In this document: positions 27,235 through 38,527 of the stretch, piece by piece | Layout: every line of letters starts with the position of its first letter | Numbering within the stretch: the stretch's first letter is position 1 | Assembly: GCF_026723865.1 (NCBI RefSeq) | Contig: NZ_CP113529.1 | Location: forward strand, 5,084,001 to 5,148,000 | Direction: 5' to 3' | Length of the DNA stretch: 64,000 bases | Source: Mycobacterium sp. Aquia_216 | Lineage (GTDB): Bacteria > Actinomycetota > Actinomycetes > Mycobacteriales > Mycobacteriaceae | Translations under genes and position numbers: made by a program | Notes under the pieces: model-generated | Databases searched by the model: none | What the model saw: only the letters and a program-made list of their open reading frames with translations | What the model was told of the DNA's origin: nothing

Positions 27235-28110
27235 TTACGCACCATTGTTCGGCCCACCCGAGTTCTGGCCCGGAATATCGGTGATCGGGAAGTTCGGCAT
27301 CGGCTTGGGTGACGGCGTATCGGGCAGCGTCGGAATGTCGCCGGGCGGGATGTCGTGAAGTTCGTTGACCGGTGGCCCGTTTTCCCGGCTGCCGTAGCTG
27401 CTGCCCGGCGCGCGCGGCCCCAGCAGTTCGCTGACCGTCACCAGGCGGTAGCCGTTGGCCTTGAGCACCGGAATGAATTGGTACACCAGGTCAACGGTGC
27501 TCGAGTAGGTGTCGTGGAACAACACCACCGAACCCGGCTTGATGTACGTCATCAGCATGTACCGCGTCGCCGCCGTGTTCGAATCATTTGCCCAATCGAA
27601 AGGGATTACATCCCAGAGGATTTCGGCCATCCCATAGCGCGCGGCGGTCTGGCGCACCTCGGGTGTGGACAGCCCGCCGGCGGGACGATACAGCGTCGGG
27701 GTCCGGCCGGTTGCGGCGTTGATCGCATCGTTGGCCTTGGAGAACTGGGCCGCGACGTCTTCGGCGGGGATCGTCATCATGTTGGGGTGTTCCCAGGTGT
27801 GACTGCCGATCTCCATGCCGGCGTCGGCGATGCGCTTGGCGCCGGCCGGGTTGGCGGCCACCTTGTTGCCGATCAGGAAGAAGGTGGCCTTGGCGTCGTT
27901 GTCCTTCAAGATTTGCAGCAGCCGCTCGTCGAACGGGCCCGGCCCGTCGTCGAACGTCAGCGCAACACACTTGACCACCGAGCAGCTCAGGTTGTCGGCG
28001 CGCGTCACATGACCGGTCAGGCCACCGATCACCAGCACCGCGCCGGCGGCCACGACGCCGAACACGGTCCGCCAATAGCGCCAGGCCTGGTTGTCGGGTC
28101 GTTTGCGCAC
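27235..28110 (-). CDS. Polysaccharide deacetylase (NodB domain), secreted or anchored
   Basis: A 291-residue homologue of Rv1096, a peptidoglycan deacetylase. An N-terminal membrane anchor or signal (residues about 13-32) precedes a NodB domain with motif 1 TFDDGP, motif 2 SHTWEHP (metal His pair) and motif 3 RPAGG. A Pro-rich C-terminal tail of about 50 residues follows. It would remove N-acetyl groups from cell-wall glycans, giving lysozyme resistance. The gene ends 24 bp before the cyclase start codon. Confidence 0.92.
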   Translation of the reverse strand: MRKRPDNQAWRYWRTVFGVVAAGAVLVIGGLTGHVTRADNLSCSVVKCVALTFDDGPGPFDERLLQILKDNDAKATFFLIGNKVAANPAGAKRIADAGMEIGSHTWEHPNMMTIPAEDVAAQFSKANDAINAATGRTPTLYRPAGGLSTPEVRQTAARYGMAEILWDVIPFDWANDSNTAATRYMLMTYIKPGSVVLFHDTYSSTVDLVYQFIPVLKANGYRLVTVSELLGPRAPGSSYGSRENGPPVNELHDIPPGDIPTLPDTPSPKPMPNFPITDIPGQNSGGPNNGA

Positions 28111-28209
28111 GGTAAAAGCCTACCCACCGCGAAGACTGCAGCTCGCGACGCGTTTCGCGAGGGAGCCGCCCCGAAAACGTGCTCGAACGCAGTTTCGCGG
28201 CGCAAGCAA

Positions 28210-29511
28210 TCAGTGCGGCCCGGCGATTTCCTCGAGCATCTCGGTGACGAGTGCGGCGATCGGCGAGCGCTCGCTGCGCAACAAAGTGATGTGCGCGAAC
28301 AGCGGATGACCCTTGAGCTTTTCGATCACCGCGGCAACCCCGTCATGACGGCCGACCCGCAGGTTGTCGCGCTGGGCGATGTCGTGGGTCAGCACCACCC
28401 GCGATCCGCTGCCCAACCTGGACAACACGGTCAGCAGGACATTGCGCTCCAGCGACTGCGCCTCGTCGACGATCACGAACGAGTCGTGCAGCGAGCGCCC
28501 CCGGATGTGGGTCAGCGGCAGCACTTCGAGCATGCCGCGAGACAGCACTTCCTCCAGCACGGCCGGGCTGGCCAGACCTTCCAGGGTGTCGAAGACCGCC
28601 TGCGCCCAGGGCCCCATCTTTTCGCTCTCGCTGCCGGGCAGGTAGCCCAGCTCCTGGCCGCCGACGGCGTAGAGCGGACGGAATACCACCACTTTGCGCT
28701 GGGTCCGCCGTTCCAGCACCGCCTCGAGACCGGCACACAGGGCCAGCGCCGACTTTCCGGTGCCGGCCTTGCCGCCCAGCGACACGATGCCCACCGACTC
28801 GTCGAGCAACAGGTCAAGCGCCACGCGCTGCTCGGCGGAGCGGCCCCGCAGCCCGAACACCTCGCGGTCACCGCGAACCAGTTGGACGCGTTTGGCGGCG
28901 GTCACCCGGCCCAGCGCATGGGAGCTACCGCCCAGCAGCCGAATTCCGGTGTGGCAGGGTAGATCCCGGGCTTCGACCAGGTCGATCTCGCCGTCGGCGA
29001 AGAGCGCGTCGATGTCCTCGGCGGCGGTCTCGATCTCCTGCATTCCCGACCAACCGGAGGCCACCACATCCTGCGCGTGGTACTCGTCGGCGGCCAGGCC
29101 CACCGCGGCGGCCTTGACACGCAGCGGAATGTCCTTGCTAACCAACGTAACCCGCTTGCCTTCGGCGGCAAGGTTGGCCGCACAGCTCAAGATCCGGGAG
29201 TCGTTGCTGTCGGTGCGGAAACCGGCGGGCAGCACGGCCGGGTCGGTGTGGTTGAGCTCGACGTGCAGCGAACCACCCTGTGTACCAACGGGAATAGGTT
29301 GATCCAGCCGCCCATGCTCCAACCGCAGATCGTCGAACAGACGCAACGCCTGACGCGCGAACCACCCCAGCTCGTGGTGGTGGCGTTTAGCCTCCAGTTC
29401 GCTGATCACGACCAGGGGAACCACTACCTCGTGTTCGGCGAACCGACTACATGCCCAAGGGTCGGACAGCAGTACGGAAGTGTCGATCACGTAGGTCCGG
29501 ATATCGGTCAC
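28210..29511 (-). CDS. phoH2: PhoH2: PIN ribonuclease - PhoH ATPase fusion
   Basis: A 433-residue PhoH2. An N-terminal PIN domain ([14 protein letters not shown], acidic metal-binding residues; about 1-140) is joined to a PhoH-type helicase/ATPase with Walker [13 protein letters not shown] and Walker [14 protein letters not shown]. PhoH2 proteins are reported as sequence-specific RNA helicase/RNases. I start at the GTG 29511, which has GAGGAG 8 nt upstream. In mycobacteria a small overlapping gene (phoAT) precedes it, and a candidate lies at 29508-29705 with a 4-bp overlap. Rv1095 is the counterpart. Confidence 0.94.
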   Translation of the reverse strand: MTDIRTYVIDTSVLLSDPWACSRFAEHEVVVPLVVISELEAKRHHHELGWFARQALRLFDDLRLEHGRLDQPIPVGTQGGSLHVELNHTDPAVLPAGFRTDSNDSRILSCAANLAAEGKRVTLVSKDIPLRVKAAAVGLAADEYHAQDVVASGWSGMQEIETAAEDIDALFADGEIDLVEARDLPCHTGIRLLGGSSHALGRVTAAKRVQLVRGDREVFGLRGRSAEQRVALDLLLDESVGIVSLGGKAGTGKSALALCAGLEAVLERRTQRKVVVFRPLYAVGGQELGYLPGSESEKMGPWAQAVFDTLEGLASPAVLEEVLSRGMLEVLPLTHIRGRSLHDSFVIVDEAQSLERNVLLTVLSRLGSGSRVVLTHDIAQRDNLRVGRHDGVAAVIEKLKGHPLFAHITLLRSERSPIAALVTEMLEEIAGPH

Positions 29512-29705
29512 GGAGCGCTCCTCGAGCGGGATAGGCCCGCGCGGACCCGCACAGGCATGTCGGCGGGAACTGCGACACCAGGACCGGGGCCGGTCCTTCC
29601 CTCGCGGTGACGGGAGGTGCCGCCCTGGCAGCTGAGCAAGACGCTGACCATCGAGAACGACGCTACTCTCGTCGCCGCTTTGCAGCAGCGCAGACGCGCC
29701 GACAC
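29508..29705 (-). CDS. Candidate PhoAT small protein upstream of phoH2
   Basis: A 65-codon frame ends in the TGA that overlaps the phoH2 GTG (GTGA, 4 bp), the arrangement described for phoAT-phoH2 in mycobacteria. The peptide is basic (many Arg) and Ser/Gly-rich and has no domain I recognise. The ATG at 29705 has no strong Shine-Dalgarno, and another start in the frame is possible. The assignment rests on position and overlap only. Confidence 0.42.
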   Translation of the reverse strand: MSARLRCCKAATRVASFSMVSVLLSCQGGTSRHREGRTGPGPGVAVPADMPVRVRAGLSRSRSAP

Positions 29706-29762
29706 CGACGCCGACGATGGGCGAGGAAGACGGCGAGCGGCGTGATCGCTCGCGAGGTCGGC

Positions 29763-30590
29763 TCAGCCGATGACGAACTGCCGCAGTCGGGGTTCGTCGG
29801 CGACGCCCCATGCGGTGACGCGGTCGGAGATCGCCTGACGCAGCTCGGCGGGACCGAAAATCCCGGCGTCGGCGACGTTTTGCACCTTGTCCTGGTACGC
29901 GGCGATGTCGCCACCGACGACCTGCAGGTCGCCCGCGCGGGTCGCGATCGCGGCGATCGTCTCGTCACGAACGTAGGTGAGGCAGTGCGCGACGAGATTC
30001 GAGAAGAACAGCTCGTGGCGCACCTCGTCGCGGGCGATGCGGTCGACAAGCCCGGCCAAGATGGGCTCCTCGAGCCGAGCGGCCAGGTTGCGGCAGAAGA
30101 CGGCATGGGTGCGCTCCGTGAGCGCCATGTATACCAGGGTTTCCACCTGCGTATACGTGTCGGCGCGGTAACCCTGCATCAGGTACTGGACGCGGGCTTC
30201 TTCGTTGGCGGTGGGGTCCACCTCGCGGGTCACCACCAGGTATTCCCGCAGCGCGATCGCGTGCAGGTGCTCCTCCGCGGTCCACCGGCCCAGCCAGCGG
30301 CCCCACCAGTCCTCGAGAATGAAGTGCTCGACGAGCTCGCGGTGATGCGCGGCCAGGTCGTCCTTGAGCAGCAACAGGATCTCGCAGGCGTCGGTGAACG
30401 CCCGTGGCAGCGTCATGCTGGACGGGTCCCAGTCGCGGCCGCCGAGGAAGGCGAAGTTCTCGCCGCGGTCGAACGGCACGTAATCGTGGGCGAACCAAAT
30501 GTCGTCGGTGGAGAGGTGGCGATCCATCTCGGCCTCGACGACCGGCTCGAGTTCCAGGGTCAGCGCATTAGCGACAGGTTTCGTTGCCAT
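29763..30590 (-). CDS. desA2: Acyl-[acyl-carrier-protein] desaturase DesA2
   Basis: A 275-residue ferritin-like di-iron protein close to M. tuberculosis DesA2 (Rv1094). Iron-ligand motifs are [20 protein letters not shown] and DEVRHELFF. It belongs to the soluble stearoyl-ACP desaturase family and is linked to mycolic acid precursor synthesis. The ATG at 30590 is preceded after 7 nt by a -10 TACAGT, pointing to a leaderless mRNA; the start agrees with the known DesA2 N-terminus ([14 protein letters not shown]). Confidence 0.94.
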   Translation of the reverse strand: MATKPVANALTLELEPVVEAEMDRHLSTDDIWFAHDYVPFDRGENFAFLGGRDWDPSSMTLPRAFTDACEILLLLKDDLAAHHRELVEHFILEDWWGRWLGRWTAEEHLHAIALREYLVVTREVDPTANEEARVQYLMQGYRADTYTQVETLVYMALTERTHAVFCRNLAARLEEPILAGLVDRIARDEVRHELFFSNLVAHCLTYVRDETIAAIATRAGDLQVVGGDIAAYQDKVQNVADAGIFGPAELRQAISDRVTAWGVADEPRLRQFVIG

Positions 30591-30597
30591 AAAAGTA

Positions 30598-30603
30598 ACT
30601 GTA
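30598..30603 (-). promoter_or_regulatory. -10 element for leaderless desA2 transcript
   Basis: TACAGT (minus strand) fits TANNNT and lies 7 nt from the desA2 ATG, with a pyrimidine-rich TACTTTT spacer and no Shine-Dalgarno. Confidence 0.55.
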
Positions 30604-30659
30604 ACCCGCATACACAGGTGTCATGAAATCAATCGCCGGTGTCGCGGCCATTCCGTGAC

Positions 30660-33003
<2,344 letters not shown>

Positions 33004-33032
33004 GACGCGCTCCGCTCCCTTGACGGCGGGAG

Positions 33033-33428
33033 CTAGACGGTCTGCAGCCGGCGCACTCCCAGGTATTGCATCCACGCGAAGGCCGCGCTGTAGATGCCGA
33101 CGGCCAGCGTGGCGGCCACCCCGGTCGCGGTCATGGGCACCGCGTCGACGGCGACGACGGCGCCCAGCGTGACCACGACGTTGGCCACCACCACCCAGAC
33201 GCCGACACTGCGCAGGTCCGGCAATCCCGTCAGGCTGTAGACCACCAAGCCGTAGAGCACGAAAAAGGCGCCCAGTACGTATTCCAGATTGGAACCAAAG
33301 TCGGCGATGAAGGCGATGGCGACACCGAACAGCCCCGTCAACGTGGCATCTGCCCGCATGCCGAAACGCAATAACGAGTCGGTCGAGTCGTACATATGTC
33401 TGTTCGGTATGCCAGTGACAACGGACAT
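33033..33428 (-). CDS. Small four-span membrane protein of unknown function
   Basis: The 131-residue product has four predicted helices (about residues 28-44, 49-66, 75-93, 101-121) with short loops and a 25-residue polar N-terminus. AAGGAG 8 nt upstream fixes the ATG at 33428. I recognise no family. It is absent from the remembered M. tuberculosis order and begins the accessory block with the methyltransferase triplet, although an intergenic gap of about 150 bp separates them. Confidence 0.75.
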   Translation of the reverse strand: MSVVTGIPNRHMYDSTDSLLRFGMRADATLTGLFGVAIAFIADFGSNLEYVLGAFFVLYGLVVYSLTGLPDLRSVGVWVVVANVVVTLGAVVAVDAVPMTATGVAATLAVGIYSAAFAWMQYLGVRRLQTV

Positions 33429-33581
33429 TTGATTTCTCCTTGCGACGGCGATTGTTCGAACTTGTTTGAGCGTGCCGCCCGCGCACTGCCATATCGACGC
33501 GTGGTGCTGCCAACTCCTGCCACGGAAGAAATGACCAGGGATTACCTCCAGGTATTCCCGTGCTGGGCGTTACATGCGGGT

Positions 33582-34670
33582 TTACACGGCGACCGCCTCG
33601 ACGACGCTGTACGGCGACGCCGTCTCCACCACCCGGGTCATGCGGAATCCGGCGCGGCCCAGCAATCGGGCATATCCCGCAGCCGAGCGCTCGCGGGCAC
33701 CCACTACGAGGAGCATTTCCAGGTCCCCCCAGTTGCCCACAAATTCGCGGTCGTGTCCCGGAAGGACGAATTCGACGAGCAGCACGTGCTTACCCGCGCC
33801 GGCCGCCTTCCGCACGTTGCGCAAAATCTGCACGGCCTCGTCGTCGGACCAGTCGTGGATCACATGCTTGAGCACATAGGCATCGCCGCTATCCGGTATC
33901 GCCTCGAAGAACGAACCCGGAACGATTTTCACCCGATCCTGCACGCCGCATTCCGCCAACACGGCCGGGGCGCCCGCCACAACTTGGGGCAGGTCGTACA
34001 GGACGCCATGCGCCGACGGGGTAGCTTGCAGAATCGCGGCCAACAGCCGTCCGTGCCCGCCACCCACATCGACGATGGTGTCGTAGCGGCTGAAGTCGTA
34101 CTCCGTGGTCACGGCCGCGATCGCCAGTTCGGACATGCTCGTCATGGCGGCATTGAAGATTTCCGCGAATTCCGGCTCGTCGGCCAGGTATTCGAACATC
34201 GGCTTACCGCGCAAGGCCGGGACGGCGGGACGCCCGGTGCGAATGACATCGGTGAGATGGCTCCAATGCTCGCGATGCTGGGGTGCTCCCAGAAACCGGG
34301 CCAACCCGCGCAGCGACACCTCAGCGTCAGTGCGCAAGCAGTCCCCCAGCGGGGTGAGTTCGTAGCGGCCGTCGCGGCGTAGCCGGAAGAGGCCCCGGCT
34401 CGTCAAGGCCCGCAGCAGTCGGCTCAGGGCGTCGGCATCGGCGCTGACCGCACTCGCCAGCTCGTCAATTTGCAGCGGACCCTTCGCGAGCTGGTCGGCG
34501 ATGCCGAGGTCGGCTGCGGCGGTAATCGCCTGGGCAGCCCAAGCATTCATGATCATCTCCATCACCGCAATCGGCGGCGGACCCATGCGCTGCTGTAACC
34601 GACCGAAATGATGCCGGACGATCTCGACGATCCGAGCAACTCGAGCGGCCGGAATTCTAGACGAAAACAT
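33582..34670 (-). CDS. COMT-like SAM-dependent O-methyltransferase, array copy 1
   Basis: A 362-residue methyltransferase: an N-terminal winged-helix dimerisation domain (about 15-110, ADLGIADQLAKGPLQIDELA) and a C-terminal Rossmann domain. The SAM motif is VDVGGGHGRLLAAIL and LKHVIHDWSDDEA contains the catalytic His of plant-type O-methyltransferases. The acceptor is unknown; relatives methylate phenolic or polyketide hydroxyls. AGGAG sits 6 nt before the ATG at 34670. It is the last of three same-length paralogues on the minus strand, 23 bp after copy 2, and the most diverged of the three. Confidence 0.92.
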   Translation of the reverse strand: MFSSRIPAARVARIVEIVRHHFGRLQQRMGPPPIAVMEMIMNAWAAQAITAAADLGIADQLAKGPLQIDELASAVSADADALSRLLRALTSRGLFRLRRDGRYELTPLGDCLRTDAEVSLRGLARFLGAPQHREHWSHLTDVIRTGRPAVPALRGKPMFEYLADEPEFAEIFNAAMTSMSELAIAAVTTEYDFSRYDTIVDVGGGHGRLLAAILQATPSAHGVLYDLPQVVAGAPAVLAECGVQDRVKIVPGSFFEAIPDSGDAYVLKHVIHDWSDDEAVQILRNVRKAAGAGKHVLLVEFVLPGHDREFVGNWGDLEMLLVVGARERSAAGYARLLGRAGFRMTRVVETASPYSVVEAVAV

Positions 34671-34693
34671 AAGTGCTCCTGGATGATTCAGCG

Positions 34694-35782
34694 TTAGACG
34701 GCGACCGCCTCGACGATGCTGTACGGCGATGCCGTTTGCGCCACTTTCGTCATGCGGAATCCGGCGCGGCCCAGCAATTGCGCATATCCCGCGGCGGTGC
34801 GTTCGCGGGCGTCGAATTCGACGAGTATCTCCAGGTCGAGCCAGTTGCCCACGAAATCGCGATCGTGACCGGGAAGAACCATTTCCACCAGCAGCACATG
34901 CTTGCCGAGCCCGGCCGCCCTGCGCACGTTGCGCAGAATCTGCAACGCCTGGTCGTCGGGCCAGTCGTGGATGATGTGCTTGAGGACGTACGCGTCGCCG
35001 CCCTCGACCACGTTCTCGAAGAACGAACCCTCGACCAGCTTGACCCGGTCGGCCACCCGCTGCTGCTTGAGCAGCAGTGGTGCGTCCGCAACGACATGGG
35101 GCTGGTCGAAAAGAATCCCCCGGGCTTGCGGGGCGGCATTCAAGATTGCCGCCAGCAGCCGACCGCGCCCGCCGGCGACGTCGACGATCGTCCCGTAGCG
35201 GCTGAAGTCGTAGCCCGCGATGACCGAAGGGATCGCCAACTCCGAGATGTTGGTCATCGCTTCGTTGAACTTTTCGTCGAGTTCCTTTTCCCCGGACAGG
35301 TATTCGAAGATCGGTTTGCCGCGCATTTCGGGAACAACGGAACGACGGGTGCGGATGGCAGTCGTGATGTTGCTCCAATGCTCCCGATGCTGGGGCGCAC
35401 CGACATATCGAGCCATCGCTCGCAGCGAGACATCGCCGTCGCTGCGCAACGTGTCCGCGAGCGGGTTGAGGGCATAGCGCCCGTCGCGCAGTTGCCGGAA
35501 AACACCGCGGCCGATCAACGCCCGCAGCAGGCGCCCGACGGTGTCGGCGTCCGCATCGACCGCGTCGGCCAGCTCGTCGGCAGACAAAGGCCCGTTCGCC
35601 AGCGCGTCGGCGATGCCGAGATCTGCCGCAGCGGTGATCGCTTGCGCGGCCCAAGCATTCGAGATCATTTCCAACATCGCGGCCGGCGGCGGAACCATAT
35701 TCCGGTGCAGCGCACCGATGCGATGGCGAACACGCTCGACGATCCGCGCGACCTGAGCAGACGGAATTTTAGTCGAAAACAT
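34694..35782 (-). CDS. COMT-like SAM-dependent O-methyltransferase, array copy 2
   Basis: Also exactly 362 residues, with the same architecture: winged-helix dimerisation domain, SAM motif VDVAGGRGRLLAAIL and catalytic-type LKHIIHDWPDDQA. It has the same MFS-initial N-terminus and the same EAVAV C-terminus as copies 1 and 3, and is closer to copy 3. AGGAG precedes the ATG at 35782. The 30-bp gap from copy 3 and 23-bp gap to copy 1 indicate one transcript. Differences between copies cluster in parts that shape the acceptor pocket, so different substrates are possible (inference). Confidence 0.92.
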   Translation of the reverse strand: MFSTKIPSAQVARIVERVRHRIGALHRNMVPPPAAMLEMISNAWAAQAITAAADLGIADALANGPLSADELADAVDADADTVGRLLRALIGRGVFRQLRDGRYALNPLADTLRSDGDVSLRAMARYVGAPQHREHWSNITTAIRTRRSVVPEMRGKPIFEYLSGEKELDEKFNEAMTNISELAIPSVIAGYDFSRYGTIVDVAGGRGRLLAAILNAAPQARGILFDQPHVVADAPLLLKQQRVADRVKLVEGSFFENVVEGGDAYVLKHIIHDWPDDQALQILRNVRRAAGLGKHVLLVEMVLPGHDRDFVGNWLDLEILVEFDARERTAAGYAQLLGRAGFRMTKVAQTASPYSIVEAVAV

Positions 35783-35812
35783 AAGTACTCCTGAATAATT
35801 GGAGATGCGGGG

Positions 35813-36901
35813 TTAGACGGCGACCGCTTCGACGATGCTGTACGGCGATACCGTTTCCACCACTCGCGTCATCCGAAAGCCGGCGCGGCTCAGCAGGCGG
35901 CCGTATTGGGCGGCGGTGCGCTCGCGCGCGCCGGCTCCGACGTGCATTTCCAGGTCCAGCCACTTGCCGGGAGATTCCCGATTATGCTGCGGGATAACGA
36001 ATTCCACGATCAACACATTCTTGCCGACCCCGGCGGCCTTACGGATATTTCCGAGAATCTGAATGGCCTCGTCGTCGGGCCAGTCGTGGATGATGTGCTT
36101 GAGGACGTACGCGTCGCCGCCCTCGACCACGGTCTCGAAGAACGAACCTTCGACCAGCTTGACCCGGTCGGCCACCCCGTGTTCGTCGAGCAATGCCGAG
36201 GCGCCCGACACCACGTGCGGCTGGTCGAACAGAATGCCCCGTGCTTGTGGCGTGGCGGTTAAGATTTCAGCCAAGAATCGACCGTGCCCACCGGCGACGT
36301 CGACGATCGTCCCATACCGACTGAAGTCGTAGCCGGCGATGACCGGCGGGATCGCGAGCCCGGTCATGTTTGTCATGGCCTCATTGAAAATCTCGTCGAG
36401 TTCTTTTTCTTCGGCCAGGAACTCGAACATCGACTTACCGCGCAAGTCAGGGACCACGGCCCGGCCGCTGCGAATCGAGTCCGTGACGTGGCTCCAGTGC
36501 TCGCGATCCTGCGGTGAACCCACGAACCGGGCGAATGCGCGCAGCGAGACATCGCTATCGCTGCGCAGCGTGTCCGCGAGCGGGGTGAGGTCGTAGCGCC
36601 CGTCACGGCGCCGGCGGAAAACACCTCGCGAGATCAACGCCCGCAACAGACGACTCACGGTGTCGGCATCCGCATCGACGGCGTCCGCCAATTCGTCGAC
36701 CGACAGCGGTCCCTTGGCCAGCGCATCGGCAATGCCCAGGTCGGCGGCGGCGGTAATCGCCTGCGCGGCCCAAGCGTTCGTGATCATCTCCAACATCGCG
36801 GCCGGCGGCGGAACCATCCGCTGGTGTAGCTGACCGACGCGGTACCGCACGATCTCGACAGCTCGCGCGAGTTGGACGGGTGAAAGTGTCGGCGAAAACA
36901 T
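35813..36901 (-). CDS. COMT-like SAM-dependent O-methyltransferase, array copy 3
   Basis: The promoter-proximal member of the triplet, 362 residues from the ATG at 36901 (AGGGGG upstream). The SAM motif is VDVAGGHGRFLAEIL and LKHIIHDWPDDEA holds the probable catalytic His. Upstream in-frame sequence could extend it by 25 residues, but the paralogues begin at this Met, so I exclude the extension. The 170 bp upstream should contain the array promoter; I see no clear operator there. Confidence 0.92.
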   Translation of the reverse strand: MFSPTLSPVQLARAVEIVRYRVGQLHQRMVPPPAAMLEMITNAWAAQAITAAADLGIADALAKGPLSVDELADAVDADADTVSRLLRALISRGVFRRRRDGRYDLTPLADTLRSDSDVSLRAFARFVGSPQDREHWSHVTDSIRSGRAVVPDLRGKSMFEFLAEEKELDEIFNEAMTNMTGLAIPPVIAGYDFSRYGTIVDVAGGHGRFLAEILTATPQARGILFDQPHVVSGASALLDEHGVADRVKLVEGSFFETVVEGGDAYVLKHIIHDWPDDEAIQILGNIRKAAGVGKNVLIVEFVIPQHNRESPGKWLDLEMHVGAGARERTAAQYGRLLSRAGFRMTRVVETVSPYSIVEAVAV

Positions 36902-37070
36902 AAGTCCCCCTGGCAGACTCGGGATATCACGTGCAGACCGGGCGATCGCACATACCCGTATTCGTTGCCAGTCCACCTGAAGATGGGCCGCCTCGCCATT
37001 ACAACCAGCGTTGTCATCCAGATAACGCAGCCGGTTGTCCGGAAACGACTGCGCCGGTGCCGGCGTCGGG

Positions 37071-38441
37071 CTAGTCGCTGGGGACGGCGACGCGCCCGCG
37101 AAGATCGGCGGCGATCAGCCGAGCCGCGGCGTTTTGCCAGTTGTGCAGCGAGCGCTGGGGAACTTCCGTGACGAACCACTGCCAGGCCTGGCGCGCGGTC
37201 GGATCCAGCCCCGAGGCGGTGGCGTTCTGCGCGTAAGCGCGCACCCCGACGACGTACGGGAAGTAGAGCGAGTTGTAGTACCGCCACTCTTCGGTGGTGC
37301 CGAAATCGCCGCCGTCGCGCGGCTTCAGCCGTGAAATACCTTCCGCCAGTACAGCTTTGAGCTCGTTAGCCCGCTCCAGCGGGTGGTCGGGAGCCCCGCG
37401 CGCGGCCAGCCGCTCGTCGATCAACGGCAACGCGGTCAGCGGGCTCGCCACCAGCTTGCTCAGGTCGCCGTAGTGGCCCAGCGCTCGTCGGGTGAGCCTG
37501 GCGAAGGTCACGTCGTCGACGTCGGCGAGCGGGTCCTTCTGGCGCAGCGGCAGCGCAGCCCCGGTATGCCGCAGCACGGCACGGTCCGCGCGCAGGCGCG
37601 GCGACCGCGAGAACGCCAGCCGGTCCAGCACCCCGGCCAGCGGGTCCGCGAGCACCTGCACGGTGATCGCGACCGCCAGGCTGGTGAACAGCAGCACCGT
37701 GAGCGTCGTCTGCGCGGCAGCATCGTCGCGGGTCACTGCCAACCCGATCAACGCCTGACCGCCGAACAGCATCGCGACCAGCACCGAACCGGTGAACGAG
37801 CGCAGCATGTCGGCGCGCAGTGCCTGGCCCTCGTCGAACGCGTCCCACAGGGCAACGGCGATCCCGAGCGAGAGGACGTCGAAACTCGTCGACGCCAGCG
37901 CCACCCAGCTGGGCACCAGGCCCAGCGGAATGATCAGGATGGCATTGCCCAGCGCGAAGAACAGGGTCGCGGTGATGGCGAGTCCGACGGCCGGCCTCGG
38001 CCGGCGCGGCCGACGCAACGCGACGGCCATCGCGCCGAGGGTGGACACCGAGATCACCGCGAACATCAGCCAGTGCCCCGCCCGTAGCGGCCCGTCGACG
38101 CTGCCGGCCAGCATCGCCCCGAACAGGGTCAGCGCGGCGACCCCGGCCACGAGGAGCAGCTCGCGGGTGCGCGCCTGCCAGCCGTCGCTGGGCCGGGACA
38201 GCTCGACGAGCACCGCGAACCACGCCACGCCGGGGATGATCGCCGGGTAGATCTCGACCCGGCTGAGCAGCTGGGCGTGCGCGGGGCTGGCGGTCCGCAC
38301 CGCATCCAGGCCGACCACGAGCGCGAAACCGCACAGGCCGATCGCCGCCAGCACGAGGACGGGTTTGCGCGGATCACGAGCCGCCAGATACAGGCCCAGC
38401 CAGGCGCTCAGCGTGAACACCACCGCCGACAGCGCAGCCAT
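37071..38441 (-). CDS. Multi-span membrane protein with C-terminal soluble domain, unknown function
   Basis: A 456-residue protein. The N-terminal 265 residues contain about eight hydrophobic helices resembling the 7TM sensor half of some membrane kinases (for example VVFTLSAWLGLYLAA, YPAIIPGVAWFAVLVEL, VLVAMLFGGQALIGLAV). The last 190 residues are soluble and include DDVTFARLTRRALGHYGDLS and EEWRYYNSLYFPYVVGVRAY. No kinase, cyclase or GGDEF motif is visible in the soluble part. The start at 38441 (MAALSAV) follows non-homologous sequence. It may be a sensor, but its output is unknown. Confidence 0.72.
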   Translation of the reverse strand: MAALSAVVFTLSAWLGLYLAARDPRKPVLVLAAIGLCGFALVVGLDAVRTASPAHAQLLSRVEIYPAIIPGVAWFAVLVELSRPSDGWQARTRELLLVAGVAALTLFGAMLAGSVDGPLRAGHWLMFAVISVSTLGAMAVALRRPRRPRPAVGLAITATLFFALGNAILIIPLGLVPSWVALASTSFDVLSLGIAVALWDAFDEGQALRADMLRSFTGSVLVAMLFGGQALIGLAVTRDDAAAQTTLTVLLFTSLAVAITVQVLADPLAGVLDRLAFSRSPRLRADRAVLRHTGAALPLRQKDPLADVDDVTFARLTRRALGHYGDLSKLVASPLTALPLIDERLAARGAPDHPLERANELKAVLAEGISRLKPRDGGDFGTTEEWRYYNSLYFPYVVGVRAYAQNATASGLDPTARQAWQWFVTEVPQRSLHNWQNAAARLIAADLRGRVAVPSD

Positions 38442-38527
38442 GCATCCAGTGTGGCACGGGCGTGACCTGCCGCTTAAGACCGCTGTGCGGTCTAGGCTTG
38501 CGATCGACTGTGCTGTCTCGACGCGCG

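Noticed and set aside
28142..28161. CTCGCGA/TCGCGAG hairpin between the deacetylase and phoH2
   Set aside because: A 7-bp stem without a T-run is common in this composition; not enough for a terminator call.
33582..35654. 690-codon frame fusing methyltransferase copy 1 with sequence upstream
   Set aside because: The upstream part reads copy 2 out of frame; AGGAG and the MFSSRIP start at 34670 define the real gene.
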